Below, piece by piece: positions 1 to 8,668 of a DNA stretch of 64,000 bases. The position numbers were made by a program, and so were the translations under genes. Source of the stretch: Pyrinomonadaceae bacterium (lineage in GTDB: Bacteria; Acidobacteriota; Blastocatellia; Pyrinomonadales; Pyrinomonadaceae); assembly GCA_017983495.1 (NCBI GenBank), contig JAGOBH010000001.1, positions 913,543 to 977,542 on the forward strand. The letters are read 5' to 3'. How positions within the stretch are numbered: position 1 is the stretch's first letter; each line of letters begins with the position of its first letter. The notes under the pieces were generated by a model, which was not told the DNA's origin, made no database searches, and saw only the letters and a list, made by a program, of their open reading frames with translations.

Positions 1-2
1 GA

Positions 3-320
3 CTCGTCATGCCGGTGATATTTAAGGTCGAATATGTGGACGGATCGAGCGAGGAGATCCGAATACCGGCGGAGATATGGCGTTATAACAATTTCGACGT
101 TTCAAAACTGATCGTCACGCGCAAAGAAGCCAAGGCTATCGTGCTTGACCCGAATCTTGAGACGGCCGATGCCGATCTTAGCAACAATTTCTTCCCGCGG
201 CGTGCCGTGCCGACACGCTTTGAGGTCTTTACTCAAGGCCGGGGACGCGGATTTGGAGGCCAACAGGGCCCGAACCCAATGCAGCAACAGCGGCAGCAGA
301 CAACTTCGCCGAAACCATAA
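3..320 (+). CDS. C-terminal end of an M1-family metallopeptidase (partial)
   Basis: The reading frame is open from the window edge, with no stop upstream of the first ATG at 9, so this is most likely the tail of a longer gene that starts outside the window. The segment reads as the closing beta domain of large secreted M1 (gluzincin) aminopeptidase-like proteins: 'EEIRIPAEIW', 'VTRKEAKAIVLDPN' and 'ADLSNNFFPRR' are typical of that end. The zinc site (HExxH) would lie upstream and cannot be seen. The tail is a low-complexity Gly/Gln/Pro-rich stretch. The DUF6702 gene follows 9 bases later, a pairing seen with M1 peptidases. Family assignment is from recognition only. Confidence 0.6.
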   Translation, partial: LVMPVIFKVEYVDGSSEEIRIPAEIWRYNNFDVSKLIVTRKEAKAIVLDPNLETADADLSNNFFPRRAVPTRFEVFTQGRGRGFGGQQGPNPMQQQRQQTTSPKP

Positions 321-329
321 CACTTTCAA

Positions 330-857
330 ATGAAAATACTCAGATCAGTTCAAATATTATTGCTCTTCATGCTAGCGTCGACGGGCGTGTGGGCTACCGG
401 AGCCCACAATTTTCACACCAGTTTGACGCGGATCGATTTCAAAAAGGACGACAAGGTACTCGAGATATCGACGCAACTTTTCAAACACGACCTGTTACCG
501 TTGCTTGAAAAAAAGTTGGGGAAGCGGGTCGAACTAGATCAGACACCAGGAATTGATGCAGTAATATTCGAATACCTTAACGCTAATTTCGTGCTGACTG
601 ACAAAAGCGGCGAAGTTAAAAAGCTGGTCTGGGTCGGAATGGAAGCCGATGTCGAATCGGTCCGTGTATTTTTCAAAACTGATTCGGCAAATGGCCCAGA
701 CGGCTACAGCCTTCGAAACACGCTCTTTTTTGAGAGCTTTCCTGAGCAGTCAAATCTGGTGATCTGCCATTTCAACGGCAAGAAGGCCGATCTCGCGTTT
801 AAGGTTGGCGATAAGACGAAAACGATCACTGCAAACAAGCGGGAATCGACAAAATGA
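330..857 (+). CDS. DUF6702-family secreted protein
   Basis: A 175-residue protein with an N-terminal signal peptide (hydrophobic core about residues 7-20, cleavage near 'VWA'). The mature part opens with 'HNFHTSLTRIDF' and has alternating beta-strand character, matching the DUF6702 family whose function is unknown. It starts 9 bases after the M1 peptidase end and is probably co-transcribed, suggesting an export-linked or peptidase-associated role. Nothing catalytic is visible. Confidence 0.65.
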   Translation: MKILRSVQILLLFMLASTGVWATGAHNFHTSLTRIDFKKDDKVLEISTQLFKHDLLPLLEKKLGKRVELDQTPGIDAVIFEYLNANFVLTDKSGEVKKLVWVGMEADVESVRVFFKTDSANGPDGYSLRNTLFFESFPEQSNLVICHFNGKKADLAFKVGDKTKTITANKRESTK

Positions 858-862
858 CCTGA

Positions 863-883
863 CCGGCGTCAACCAGACGCCGG
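863..883. terminator. Hairpin between convergent genes
   Basis: A perfect 8-bp stem (CCGGCGTC / GACGCCGG) with a 5-base loop sits between the DUF6702 gene and the convergent response-regulator gene. There is no T-run, so it may be a weak bidirectional terminator or a small palindromic repeat. Confidence 0.35.
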
Positions 884-889
884 AGCATC

Positions 890-1669
890 CTACAATTTCA
901 ACAATTTCGTTCTCAGTATTTTTGATTGAAGGCGGCTTGACGCGTGCTCTTCGCCGTTGGTCAGCGTGACGTGGTATGTGCCGCCGGGCATCGGGTGAAT
1001 GGTCGTGATCATCGACTGGTTCGCCAGCGTGCCGCGAGAAAGGCGGACGAACTGACGCGGGTCGAGACGCAGTTCGAGGTCCTTGAGACGGTAATTAATG
1101 ACGTACTTTTTGTTTTGCGCCGTCGTAATGTGGAGCAGTTCGCCGTCTGCGACGATCGAGGCAACGTCCGCGACCGGCACTAGTATGATCTCGTCCCGCA
1201 GACGGACCGGAATGCGTTCGATGATTTCGTGATGTTCGGCATCGGCGTAGGCCGTTGCGACCTGTTTGATCTTTTCCGCCTCAACGATGCGCCAATCGTC
1301 GTGTTCTAGGCGTTCGATAGCGCGATTGACAGTCTCGGCCAGACGCGCTCGTTCGACGGGTTTTAGAAGGTAATCGACGGCGTTGACCTCAAATGCCTGA
1401 ACGGCAAATTCGTCATGAGCTGTCACAAACGCGACCTGAGGCATCTGGCTTTTGCGGAGCAATCTAACCGCGTCGATGCCCGACATCTCGGGCATGTTTA
1501 GGTCGAGAAGTGCGAGATCGGGCCGAACGGCCTTGATCAACTCGACGGCGTCGGCGCCGTTCTCAGCTTCGCCGACCAACTCGACGTTCTCAATTTCGCG
1601 AAGGATCGATTTCAGAAACTCGCGAGCTGGACGTTCGTCATCGGCAATTATCACCCTAAGTTTATTCAT
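890..1669 (-). CDS. LytTR-family response regulator
   Basis: A 259-residue two-domain regulator. The N-terminal receiver has acidic residues D10/D11, phospho-acceptor D56, T83 and K103. The C-terminal half (about 155-255) is a LytTR DNA-binding domain of the AlgR/LytR type ('FVRLSRGTLAN', 'GTYHVTLTNG'). It lies 9 bases downstream of the LytS-type kinase gene on the same strand, so the two form an operon and presumably a cognate pair. Target genes cannot be inferred here. Confidence 0.9.
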   Translation of the reverse strand: MNKLRVIIADDERPAREFLKSILREIENVELVGEAENGADAVELIKAVRPDLALLDLNMPEMSGIDAVRLLRKSQMPQVAFVTAHDEFAVQAFEVNAVDYLLKPVERARLAETVNRAIERLEHDDWRIVEAEKIKQVATAYADAEHHEIIERIPVRLRDEIILVPVADVASIVADGELLHITTAQNKKYVINYRLKDLELRLDPRQFVRLSRGTLANQSMITTIHPMPGGTYHVTLTNGEEHASSRLQSKILRTKLLKL

Positions 1670-1678
1670 AACATCAGA

Positions 1679-3580
1679 TCAATTGTTGCCGGTTGTTTCG
1701 TTGGCCGGACCTCGTGGCTCCAGCGGCAGTTCGATGTCGACTGTCGTGCCGCTGCCGTTGGCATGGACGAACGTCAACGTTGCTTCGTCGCCGTAATACG
1801 ACGCAAGACGTTCGCGGACGTTGCGGAGCCCAACACCGCCATTTTTGTCAGCCGGTTTCGGCTGGCCGCCGGAACCGGAATCCCAGACTGAAAGTTTCAG
1901 GGCGTCATGCCCCGTACGACGCGTTTTGGTCGCCGTGATGCGGACCGTACCGCCCTTTTTATTTTCGGAGACGCCATGTTTTACGGCATTTTCAACGAGC
2001 GGCTGCAGGATCAGGGCAGGAACTCGGATCTGCTTGAGATCATCGGCGACATCGACGCTAACCGAGAGTTTTTCTTCGAATCGGGCACGCTCGATCTCGA
2101 GATAACTCTCGATCAGACGCATCTCATCACCGAGCGAGCAAAATTCGCTGTTGGAACTTAGCACGCCTCGTAGCAACTGCGTGAGGCGAAGCAAAGTGTC
2201 GTAAGATTTGTCCGGGTCCGCCTTGATGAGGTAGCCGATCGTGGTCAGGGAATTGAACAGGAAATGCGGGTTGATCTGAGCCCTAAGGGCGGTCAGCTGA
2301 GCCTCCGTCGCGAGCTTGGCAAATTCCTGTTCACGAAATTCCTGTTCGCAACGCTCATGTGTAACGCGCAGAGCGTCGATACGGCGGGCCGTGACAAGCG
2401 AGATGGCCTCGAGTGTCTTTATCTCGTCCGACAGCAGACGCCTGCCGCCGTAAAATTCGCCCAGACGGATCTCATAGAACGGAGATTCGGCGGTCGGGAC
2501 AAAGATCCGAACATCATTGGGTGTAAAGCTGATCTCGACATGGCCGAGATCCGATTCCTTGATCAGTGAAGGTGACCAATGAGCCGCCCTGGCGGTCAAA
2601 ACATCGGCTAGTCGTGTGCGGACGTGGTCGAGAATTCCCTCGACCGAATCGATCTGTTCGATCCGAGACGCAATGCCGGTTTGCAATTCAGCATAGTTTG
2701 CACGGTGCAAAATGATAGTATCAACGAACCAGGAAGCGATCCGATTGAGCGACGGGTAAACGAGTGCGGTTCCGATCCAGAGCGTCACTATCAGCCCCAC
2801 AGCCTGGACATCATTACGGTCGTGCGTTTCGTGATAACGCAGCAGCGGAGCAGCAATAAACGCATAAAGCCCGAACGCGGTCAGGGCTAAAAGGATCAGC
2901 GAGATCGCCCGCTTCAGAAAAAGGTCGGCGAATGCAAAGCGGTAATTTTGCGAAAGTATCGTCAGAGCAAGCGGCAGTGATGCCTGATGGGCCACTAGTT
3001 CCACGGGCCAGGAACTGCCCTCGCGTTCACCGCTCAGGTGCAATGCCGATACAGCAAAAACCAGCAAAGCGCTTGCCCAAATTGTCTTTTTCTCAAGCGT
3101 CTGTTTTAGATTGAAAAGCAGCAGCCCGGCAGCAAGGGCGACGGCCCCAACGGTCTGCGCCTGTAGTGCGACGTCGGAGGGAACGGAGAGCCCGTTAAAG
3201 GCTGCGTAGAAATGCAAGCAGGCGGCCAGGCCGCTCAACATGTACGCAGCATATGTCAGCCAATGTGTACCCTCGTCGTCGGCCTGGGCCGAATGGACGA
3301 CGACCGACGGCAATGCACCTAGCGCCGTAAACGCGGTAGCCGTCAGCCACGGCGAAACGCCGCCGGGGGAAAAATCCTGCCAGACATATGTGTAGAGCTC
3401 ACCGAGATTCCACAACAACCCAAGAGCTGCGGTCGCAAGCAGTAGAATGTCGACGTTCGCAAGCCGCGATTTCGGCCGATGTCGGATCACCATCGCCGCG
3501 ATCAATGCGTATAGCGCCACGCCGACCGTGAAACCGATCAGGTTGACGAGCAGGGCGGCATTGAGCGAATTCATATTCAT
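1679..3580 (-). CDS. LytS-type membrane sensor histidine kinase
   Basis: A 633-residue protein. The first ~290 residues hold about eight hydrophobic segments (7TM-like sensor). A GAF-like region follows, then a His_kinase domain with the phospho-acceptor H439 in 'INPHFLFNSL', and a C-terminal ATPase domain with an N-box ('LVENAVKHG') and a G-box ('GGVGLRNVRERL'). This is the family that pairs with LytTR regulators, and its partner follows 9 bases downstream. The signal sensed is unknown. An ATG at 3574 is an equally possible start. Confidence 0.9.
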   Translation of the reverse strand: MNMNSLNAALLVNLIGFTVGVALYALIAAMVIRHRPKSRLANVDILLLATAALGLLWNLGELYTYVWQDFSPGGVSPWLTATAFTALGALPSVVVHSAQADDEGTHWLTYAAYMLSGLAACLHFYAAFNGLSVPSDVALQAQTVGAVALAAGLLLFNLKQTLEKKTIWASALLVFAVSALHLSGEREGSSWPVELVAHQASLPLALTILSQNYRFAFADLFLKRAISLILLALTAFGLYAFIAAPLLRYHETHDRNDVQAVGLIVTLWIGTALVYPSLNRIASWFVDTIILHRANYAELQTGIASRIEQIDSVEGILDHVRTRLADVLTARAAHWSPSLIKESDLGHVEISFTPNDVRIFVPTAESPFYEIRLGEFYGGRRLLSDEIKTLEAISLVTARRIDALRVTHERCEQEFREQEFAKLATEAQLTALRAQINPHFLFNSLTTIGYLIKADPDKSYDTLLRLTQLLRGVLSSNSEFCSLGDEMRLIESYLEIERARFEEKLSVSVDVADDLKQIRVPALILQPLVENAVKHGVSENKKGGTVRITATKTRRTGHDALKLSVWDSGSGGQPKPADKNGGVGLRNVRERLASYYGDEATLTFVHANGSGTTVDIELPLEPRGPANETTGNN

Positions 3581-3665
3581 TTGATGCTATCGCCAAATAA
3601 GGTGCGCGAACAATTCTAACTCAATAGATTGAGCTTTTGGCATGATGAGCGGTAATATTTGGCAA

Positions 3666-4166
3666 ATGGCAAAGACCTTGTACTTAATGAGGCATGCGAA
3701 ATCGAGCTGGGATGACCCGTCGATGTCGGATTTCGAGCGTCCGCTGAACGATCGCGGACGTCGCGCGGCATCCTTCATGGGCTCGCTGATCGTCGAACGC
3801 TCAATTGTCCCGGAGATCATTATCTGTTCGCCGGCAAAGCGTGCCGTCGAGACCGCCAGGCTGGTTATCGCCGCGTTCGGGTCCGGTGCTGACGTGATCT
3901 TCGACGACCGTATCTACGAGGCGAGCCCGCATCGTTTGCTTAACGTCGTTCACGATATTCTTGAGAAATACGCGTCCGCTATGATCGTCGGCCACAATCC
4001 GGGCACCGAGGGCTTCATACGCTTTTTGACCGGTTCGCTTGTGCCGATGCCAACTGCTGCCTGTGCGATCATCGACCTCAATATTAAGAATTGGATCGAC
4101 GTCGATATAGATTGCGGAGAACTGCGCACTGTCATTAGGCCGCGTGATGAGATGAACACGAAATAA
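3666..4166 (+). CDS. sixA: SixA-like phosphohistidine phosphatase
   Basis: A 166-residue histidine-phosphatase-fold protein with the RHG-type motif R9-H10 ('LYLMRHAKSSW') and the second catalytic histidine in 'MIVGHNPG' near residue 107. SixA enzymes remove phosphate from histidine phosphotransfer proteins. The location between two two-component systems is consistent with that role. An upstream ATG at 3642 would add eight residues before 'MAKTLYLMRH'; the internal ATG fits family length better. Confidence 0.8.
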   Translation: MAKTLYLMRHAKSSWDDPSMSDFERPLNDRGRRAASFMGSLIVERSIVPEIIICSPAKRAVETARLVIAAFGSGADVIFDDRIYEASPHRLLNVVHDILEKYASAMIVGHNPGTEGFIRFLTGSLVPMPTAACAIIDLNIKNWIDVDIDCGELRTVIRPRDEMNTK

Positions 4167-4192
4167 TACTTACAGAATACGCTTCCAGACGT

Positions 4193-4221
4193 AACATTTA
4201 ACATTTCCGTAACATTTTGTT
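4193..4221 (+). promoter_or_regulatory. AACATTT direct repeats, Pho-box-like
   Basis: AACATTT occurs at 4193, 4200 and 4211. The last two are separated by exactly 11 bp, the spacing of PhoB/PhoP box half-sites (7-base repeat plus 4-base spacer). They sit about 75 bp before the PhoB-like regulator start, so an autoregulatory box is plausible but not shown. Confidence 0.35.
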
Positions 4222-4294
4222 CATACGCCCTTAAGGTTGGCGGCATAGGATAGCGCTTACTGCCGAAAAATCGAATAGAATTGAACAATACGAA

Positions 4295-4978
4295 ATGCAA
4301 ACTATCCTGATCGTCGAAGATGATGCCGATATTGCCGAGAGTTTGGAATACAACTTGCGGCGAGAGGGTTTTCGGCCAATTATTGCCGAGTCCGGCGAAA
4401 AGGGACTGCGGCTCGCTATTGACGAAAAGCACACGCCTTCGCTGATCATTTTGGATCTAATGCTCCCCGGAATGACGGGAATGGAACTCTGCCGTCGGCT
4501 GCGCCGAGAGACGCTCACTGAAAAAACTCCGATAATAATGCTGACCGCCAAGGCTGCCGAGGGCGATAAGATCGCCGGTCTCGAGGTCGGAGCGGACGAC
4601 TATATAGTCAAGCCATTCTCGATCAAAGAGGTGATCGCACGCGTCCGGGCGGTGCTGAGGCGGGCGGAAAACGAAACGGCACCGAAATACACGGACGATC
4701 ATCTACTCGTTGATTTTGGCGATATGCGCGTCACTTGTGACGGAGCGGACGTCAAACTCACCCGTAAAGAGTTTGCACTGTTGACGCATCTGATCAAGAA
4801 CGCTGGCCGCGTCTCCGCCCGGCAGCAATTGCTCGACAATGTCTGGGGCTACAGCTATTTTGGCGATACGCGAACGCTGGACGTGCACATTCGGCGGCTG
4901 CGGCAGAAACTGGGCGATTGCGGCGGTTGCGTTGAAACCGTCGTCGGCATAGGATATCGTTTCATCGGGTGCAAATGA
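4295..4978 (+). CDS. OmpR/PhoB-family response regulator
   Basis: A 227-residue regulator. The receiver domain has D9/D10, phospho-acceptor D54 in 'LIILDLMLPG' and the conserved lysine in 'DDYIVKPF'. The C-terminal winged-helix domain starts near residue 130 ('KLTRKEFALL', 'TLDVHIRRLRQKLG'). Its stop overlaps the next gene's start as ATGA, so it is translationally coupled to the PhoR-like kinase. The pair resembles PhoB/PhoR, but no phosphate-transport genes are present to confirm the signal. Confidence 0.9.
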   Translation: MQTILIVEDDADIAESLEYNLRREGFRPIIAESGEKGLRLAIDEKHTPSLIILDLMLPGMTGMELCRRLRRETLTEKTPIIMLTAKAAEGDKIAGLEVGADDYIVKPFSIKEVIARVRAVLRRAENETAPKYTDDHLLVDFGDMRVTCDGADVKLTRKEFALLTHLIKNAGRVSARQQLLDNVWGYSYFGDTRTLDVHIRRLRQKLGDCGGCVETVVGIGYRFIGCK

Positions 4979-6042
4979 GTGAATTTCAAACCGCGGCAAT
5001 AGAGACGGGAGTTGCCGCCAGTTCTCCGACAATACTTCAGAAGATAATCGACACCACACGCGAGTGTGTGCTCATCGTCGACAGCGAGATGCGCATCGCG
5101 AACTGTAACGCCCCGGCAACGCTGATATTCGGGCGTTCGGGCATGCAGCTCGAACATCGCCGTTTGAGCGAGGTGATACGTGACCTCGATATTCATGAGG
5201 CGTTTCGCAACGCTCTGAATCAGCGGGTCTCGTCGGATGTCAGGCTCGAGATGATCGATGCCGAAAGGCGCAGGTTTGACGTGCACATTGCACCATTGGA
5301 TCTCGACGGCCGGCCGCAGGCGATCGGGTTCTTTTACGACAAGACCCAGATCGAAAGGCTCGAGTCTGTGCGACAGGAATTTTTGTCGAACATCTCCCAC
5401 GAACTGCGAACACCGTTGACGTCGATACTCGCATTTGTTGAGACTCTCGAGGACGGTGCGATAAATGACCCGGAAAACAGCCTGCGGTTTCTCAGCGTCA
5501 TTCGCCGCAACGCCGAGCGGATGAGCAGCCTGATCGCCGACATTCTCGAACTCTCGATGATCGAATCGGGAAAAGTTTCGATCGAAAAGCGGCCCGTCCG
5601 CCTGTCTGAAATGACTGCCGAGATATACACAAATCTCACTGTGAAAGCACGCGAATACGGCATCGAACTGATCAATAATATCCCGCCGGACACGCTCGTC
5701 GCTGCTGACGGCATAAGGCTCGAGCAAATGCTGATCAACCTGATCGACAATGCGATAAAGTTTAACCGCCGCGGCGGCTCGGTGACCGTTGCCTGGGAAC
5801 GCCTTGGCAGCGTCAATACGATCTCGGTCACAGACACCGGCGAGGGGATTATGCCCGAGCATCTCGGCCGCATCTTCGAGCGATTTTACCGGATCGACCG
5901 TGCCCGCTCGCGGGAGATCGGCGGCACCGGCCTCGGCCTCGCAATTGTCAAACATCTCACTCGCCTGCATGGAGGCGAAGTCTCAGTCCGGTCAGTCCTC
6001 AGCGAAGGCACCACATTCCGCATCGAACTGCCGGCAAATTAA
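4975..6042 (+). CDS. PhoR-like sensor histidine kinase (PAS-HisKA-HATPase)
   Basis: A 355-residue protein starting at the ATG that overlaps the regulator's stop (ATGA). An N-terminal PAS domain (about 20-130) is followed by HisKA with H142 in 'NISHELRTPLTS' and a HATPase domain with N-box 'NLIDNAIKFN' and G-boxes 'DTGEGI' and 'GTGLGLAIVKH'. No transmembrane segment is visible, so unlike classical PhoR it looks cytoplasmic. It is the partner of the preceding OmpR-type regulator. Confidence 0.9.
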   Translation: MSEFQTAAIETGVAASSPTILQKIIDTTRECVLIVDSEMRIANCNAPATLIFGRSGMQLEHRRLSEVIRDLDIHEAFRNALNQRVSSDVRLEMIDAERRRFDVHIAPLDLDGRPQAIGFFYDKTQIERLESVRQEFLSNISHELRTPLTSILAFVETLEDGAINDPENSLRFLSVIRRNAERMSSLIADILELSMIESGKVSIEKRPVRLSEMTAEIYTNLTVKAREYGIELINNIPPDTLVAADGIRLEQMLINLIDNAIKFNRRGGSVTVAWERLGSVNTISVTDTGEGIMPEHLGRIFERFYRIDRARSREIGGTGLGLAIVKHLTRLHGGEVSVRSVLSEGTTFRIELPAN

Positions 6043-6067
6043 TCATTAAGGGCAAAGAAAAATATTG

Positions 6068-6096
6068 TTCACACGCGTCGGAATGCGTGCTATACT
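6068..6096 (+). promoter_or_regulatory. Sigma70-type promoter of the CarD-like gene
   Basis: TTCACA (6068-6073) and TATACT (6091-6096) are separated by exactly 17 bp; each differs from consensus at one position. It lies about 100 bp upstream of the CarD-like start, leaving a ~90-nt leader. Confidence 0.65.
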
Positions 6097-6192
6097 GTCT
6101 TTACATTGATAGCTAATTATCAAGATAAGCACGGCTTTGCTTAGGCCTGCTTTTTTGTCGGCTTCTCACCTACACACAGGGAGAAAACGGTC

Positions 6193-6726
6193 ATGGAACT
6201 GCACATCGGTCAGAAAGTAGCTTATCCCGGCCAAGGCGTCTGCCTTGTGGAAAGCATCAAAACACGTGAGATCGGGGACGGTACGATGAGCGTGTACATG
6301 TTGCGCGTACTTAACGACAACTCGAGCATTTGCGTCCCAACCGAAAAGGCCGGCAACGTCGGCATCAGGCCGCTGATCACCGGCAAACAGTGCAAAAAAC
6401 TCATCGGACAGCTTTCGGAGGATTTTGAGAGCGTCACATGCAATTGGAAGACGCGCTCGCGTGCCTTTATGGAAAAGTTGCAGTCCGGAGATGTTTTTGA
6501 GGCTGCGATCGTCCTGAAACAGCTCACGTTCCTGAGTCAGGAAAAACGGCTCTCTTTTCGCGAACAGACGCTGCTCGAAAAGGCGAAGTTCCTCATCGTC
6601 TCCGAGATCTCCAACGCCGACCCGAGCGACCGTTCAAAGGTAGAGAGCGAGGTCATCGAACGAGTTGCAAACGCGTGCACCAAGCATCACGATTCTCAGC
6701 CTGATGCCTTGTCTGCGGCCCATTAA
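6193..6726 (+). CDS. CarD-family transcriptional regulator
   Basis: A 177-residue protein. The N-terminal ~60 residues match the CarD/TRCF RNA-polymerase-interacting domain ('IGQKVAYPGQGVCLVESI'), and the rest is a helical domain with 'TWKTRSRAF'-like and 'LSQEKRLSFREQTLLEKAK' stretches ('NWKTRSRAFMEKL' here). CarD proteins bind the RNA polymerase beta subunit and stabilise open promoter complexes. A strong SD (AGGGAG) precedes the ATG. It is monocistronic, with its own promoter. Confidence 0.85.
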   Translation: MELHIGQKVAYPGQGVCLVESIKTREIGDGTMSVYMLRVLNDNSSICVPTEKAGNVGIRPLITGKQCKKLIGQLSEDFESVTCNWKTRSRAFMEKLQSGDVFEAAIVLKQLTFLSQEKRLSFREQTLLEKAKFLIVSEISNADPSDRSKVESEVIERVANACTKHHDSQPDALSAAH

Positions 6727-7271
6727 CTTCCGAACATAACAACTCATCGTTCGCCACTGAGCCCGGCCAGCGTCCGGATGCTTCGGCATGCGGCACGCTT
6801 CCTGTATCCCATTTTCCTTTTGCTTCAATTGCGTTGGTGCTCGCCTAGGTCTAGCACGAAGCACGTCAGATCGCCCCGGGCGTATTTAATGCCCCGAGTT
6901 GAGCCCCCGCTCCTTCCAGGCGACTACCGACGTCCCTGAAAGCGTATGCGGCGTTGCCAGTATTGGTAACGCCAGGACATATCCAGCGGTAGCGTGGTAT
7001 TGGACAAATTGAGCAGCGACATCAGCCGCAGCCTAAGGTAATAAACTGAGAATTGGACGACATGCATACTTCCCCCCGTTTTTTTGAGTAGTTAACGCTT
7101 GTTATGAACGCGACCCGAGCCGCCGATCTTGACTAGTTTGTTATAGACGCCGAGAAGCAGAAACAGCGAGACCCATTGGCCGTCGAAACGGCTGTTTTCT
7201 GTATCGCCTTTCACCTTAAGAAAGTGCGACGAGCCTAAGCTGGAGAGTACGCGTTGAATGGCCCGTCGTAT

Positions 7272-7289
7272 GTGCGTTGAAGCACGCAC
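7272..7289. promoter_or_regulatory. Inverted repeat GTGCGT-N6-ACGCAC
   Basis: A perfect 6-bp inverted repeat with a 6-bp spacer, similar to the neighbouring TGTGC-N6-GCACA sites but shifted by one base. It may be a degenerate copy of the same operator. Confidence 0.35.
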
Positions 7290-7319
7290 GATAAAATAGA
7301 GTTTACCGAGCCTGAACAT

Positions 7320-7335
7320 TGTGCGACAGCGCACA
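7320..7335. promoter_or_regulatory. CRP-like operator TGTGC-N6-GCACA
   Basis: TGTGCG-ACAG-CGCACA is a perfect inverted repeat. Read as TGTGC-N6-GCACA it has the geometry of the CRP site (TGTGA-N6-TCACA). It lies about 430 bp upstream of the first Crp-like gene. A weaker third site (TATGTGC-N6-GCATATA) follows at 7341-7360. Confidence 0.5.
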
Positions 7336-7340
7336 TACTG

Positions 7341-7360
7341 TATGTGCTCCATCGCATATA
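7341..7360. promoter_or_regulatory. Degenerate CRP-like operator
   Basis: TATGTGC-N6-GCATATA keeps the TGTGC left half and a partial right half, six bases after the perfect site at 7320-7335. Confidence 0.35.
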
Positions 7361-7694
7361 GTGATTCCCATGAACCGTGAAAAAGGCGTCGGAGATTTGG
7401 CCAATATTGTTAGGTGCCTTTGGTGCGACGCCAGGATCGGCCTCGCTCATCATGTCAGAGAACGCGTTTGTGTTAAGTGCTTTCGCCGTTTACGAAGCGA
7501 GAATGTTCCCGATACACAAATATTTGGCCGCGACGAATTTGCGGTTACTTCACCCAGGGCTGCGACCTAACTGTAATACGCGAAAATGTGCTCAAGCTGG
7601 AAACGGATAGCAGGCATGTCGTCCACGGTGTCGAAAATTGCCTGTGGAACGACAAGGTTTCCGGCCCCGATCACCCGTTTTTCCTTTTAGTTTT

Positions 7695-7727
7695 ATGTGC
7701 GGCATCGCACATTATCTGTGTTATAGT
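7695..7727 (+). promoter_or_regulatory. CRP-like operator and -10 box of the first Crp-like gene
   Basis: ATGTGCG-GCAT-CGCACAT (7695-7712) is a perfect 7-bp inverted repeat with the TGTGC-N6-GCACA core. A TATAGT hexamer follows at 7722-7727, so the operator covers the position expected for a -35 box. This places the site for autoregulation of the downstream Crp-like gene. Confidence 0.55.
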
Positions 7728-7767
7728 CTTGGCACTCACTTTGTCTTTGTTGTTTGAGAGAGAAAAT

Positions 7768-8505
7768 ATGTCTCCATTGGCGGATTCGACCGAGGTCAGT
7801 AAAAATAGTTTGCTTGCGGAATTGCCGCGTGTTGAGTTCGAACGTATCAGGCCGCATCTCGAACGCGTGAGTTTGCCGCTTGGTAAGGTCCTTTATGAAT
7901 CAGGCGATCGCCTCGATTATGTCTATTTTCCGACTAACTGCATCGTCTCACTGCTCTACATTATGGAAAATGGCTCGACAGCGGAGATAGGTGTGGTCGG
8001 CCGTGACGGAATTTTGGGGATAGCTCTTTTTATGGGTGGCGTCACGACGCCGAACCGAGCGATCATACAGAGTGCCGGAGTCGCGTACCGAATGCGTGCA
8101 AAAGACCTAATGAACGAGTTTTCGCTCGGCGGCAAATTTCACAACATCTTGCTGAGATACACACAGGCTCTGATCACACAGATATCTCAGACTGCGGTAT
8201 GTAACCGTCTCCATAGCGTTGAACAACAACTCTGCCGCTGGCTTTTGCTCAGCCACGACCGGCTTGAGTCAGACAAACTGGTTATGACGCATGATCTCAT
8301 CTCAAACATGCTTGGCGTTCGCCGCGAAGGTGTCACGCTCGCCGCGCGCAAACTGTCCGACCATGGATTTATAAAAAACGTCCGTGGAACCATGACCATC
8401 GTCGACCGTCCCGGCCTCGAACGCGCCTGCTGTGAGTGCTACAAAGTCGTAAATGACGAATACAAACGCCTTCTCGGCAGCGGAACGTCGCGAACATTCG
8501 CCTAA
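7768..8505 (+). CDS. Crp/Fnr-family transcriptional regulator
   Basis: A 245-residue protein with an N-terminal cyclic-nucleotide-binding-type beta-roll (about 15-130; 'GKVLYESGDRLDYVYF', 'GRDGILG') and a C-terminal Crp helix-turn-helix (about 150-225; 'ISNMLGVRREGVTLAARKLSDHGFI'). No Fnr-type cysteine cluster is seen. The ATG at 7768 is chosen because a GAGAGAG ribosome-binding stretch precedes it; an in-frame GTG/ATG far upstream would add an implausible hydrophobic leader. CRP-like palindromes lie upstream, pointing to autoregulation. Confidence 0.85.
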   Translation: MSPLADSTEVSKNSLLAELPRVEFERIRPHLERVSLPLGKVLYESGDRLDYVYFPTNCIVSLLYIMENGSTAEIGVVGRDGILGIALFMGGVTTPNRAIIQSAGVAYRMRAKDLMNEFSLGGKFHNILLRYTQALITQISQTAVCNRLHSVEQQLCRWLLLSHDRLESDKLVMTHDLISNMLGVRREGVTLAARKLSDHGFIKNVRGTMTIVDRPGLERACCECYKVVNDEYKRLLGSGTSRTFA

Positions 8506-8668
8506 TACGTTTAGCTATTACCGTCACTTATTGTTAATGTTAGATTTCTTAGGCTTTACGCGAAGATATCTTTGACATTGCAATCATTCGACATCGGAAA
8601 GAATTAACGCTTCCATTCTTGTGCCGTCTGTTGTTTTTACAACACGACCTCAATGGAGTTTTTTCACG

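Larger units (their letters stand above)
6727..7767. other. 1-kb gene-poor stretch with CRP-like operators
   Basis: No open frame here has a convincing SD or recognisable protein family. The only clear content is the cluster of TGTGC-type inverted repeats (7272-7360 and 7695-7712) annotated separately and a probable promoter in front of the first Crp-like gene. It may be the decayed remains of a gene plus a complex regulatory region. Confidence 0.5.

Noticed and set aside
4855..5970. Long minus-strand frame opposite the PhoR-like kinase
   Set aside because: The plus-strand kinase has full family motifs; the opposite frame shows none and is a codon-bias shadow.
7092..7352. 86-codon minus-strand frame in the gene-poor stretch
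   Set aside because: No SD, no recognised family, and its start overlaps the operator-like palindromes.
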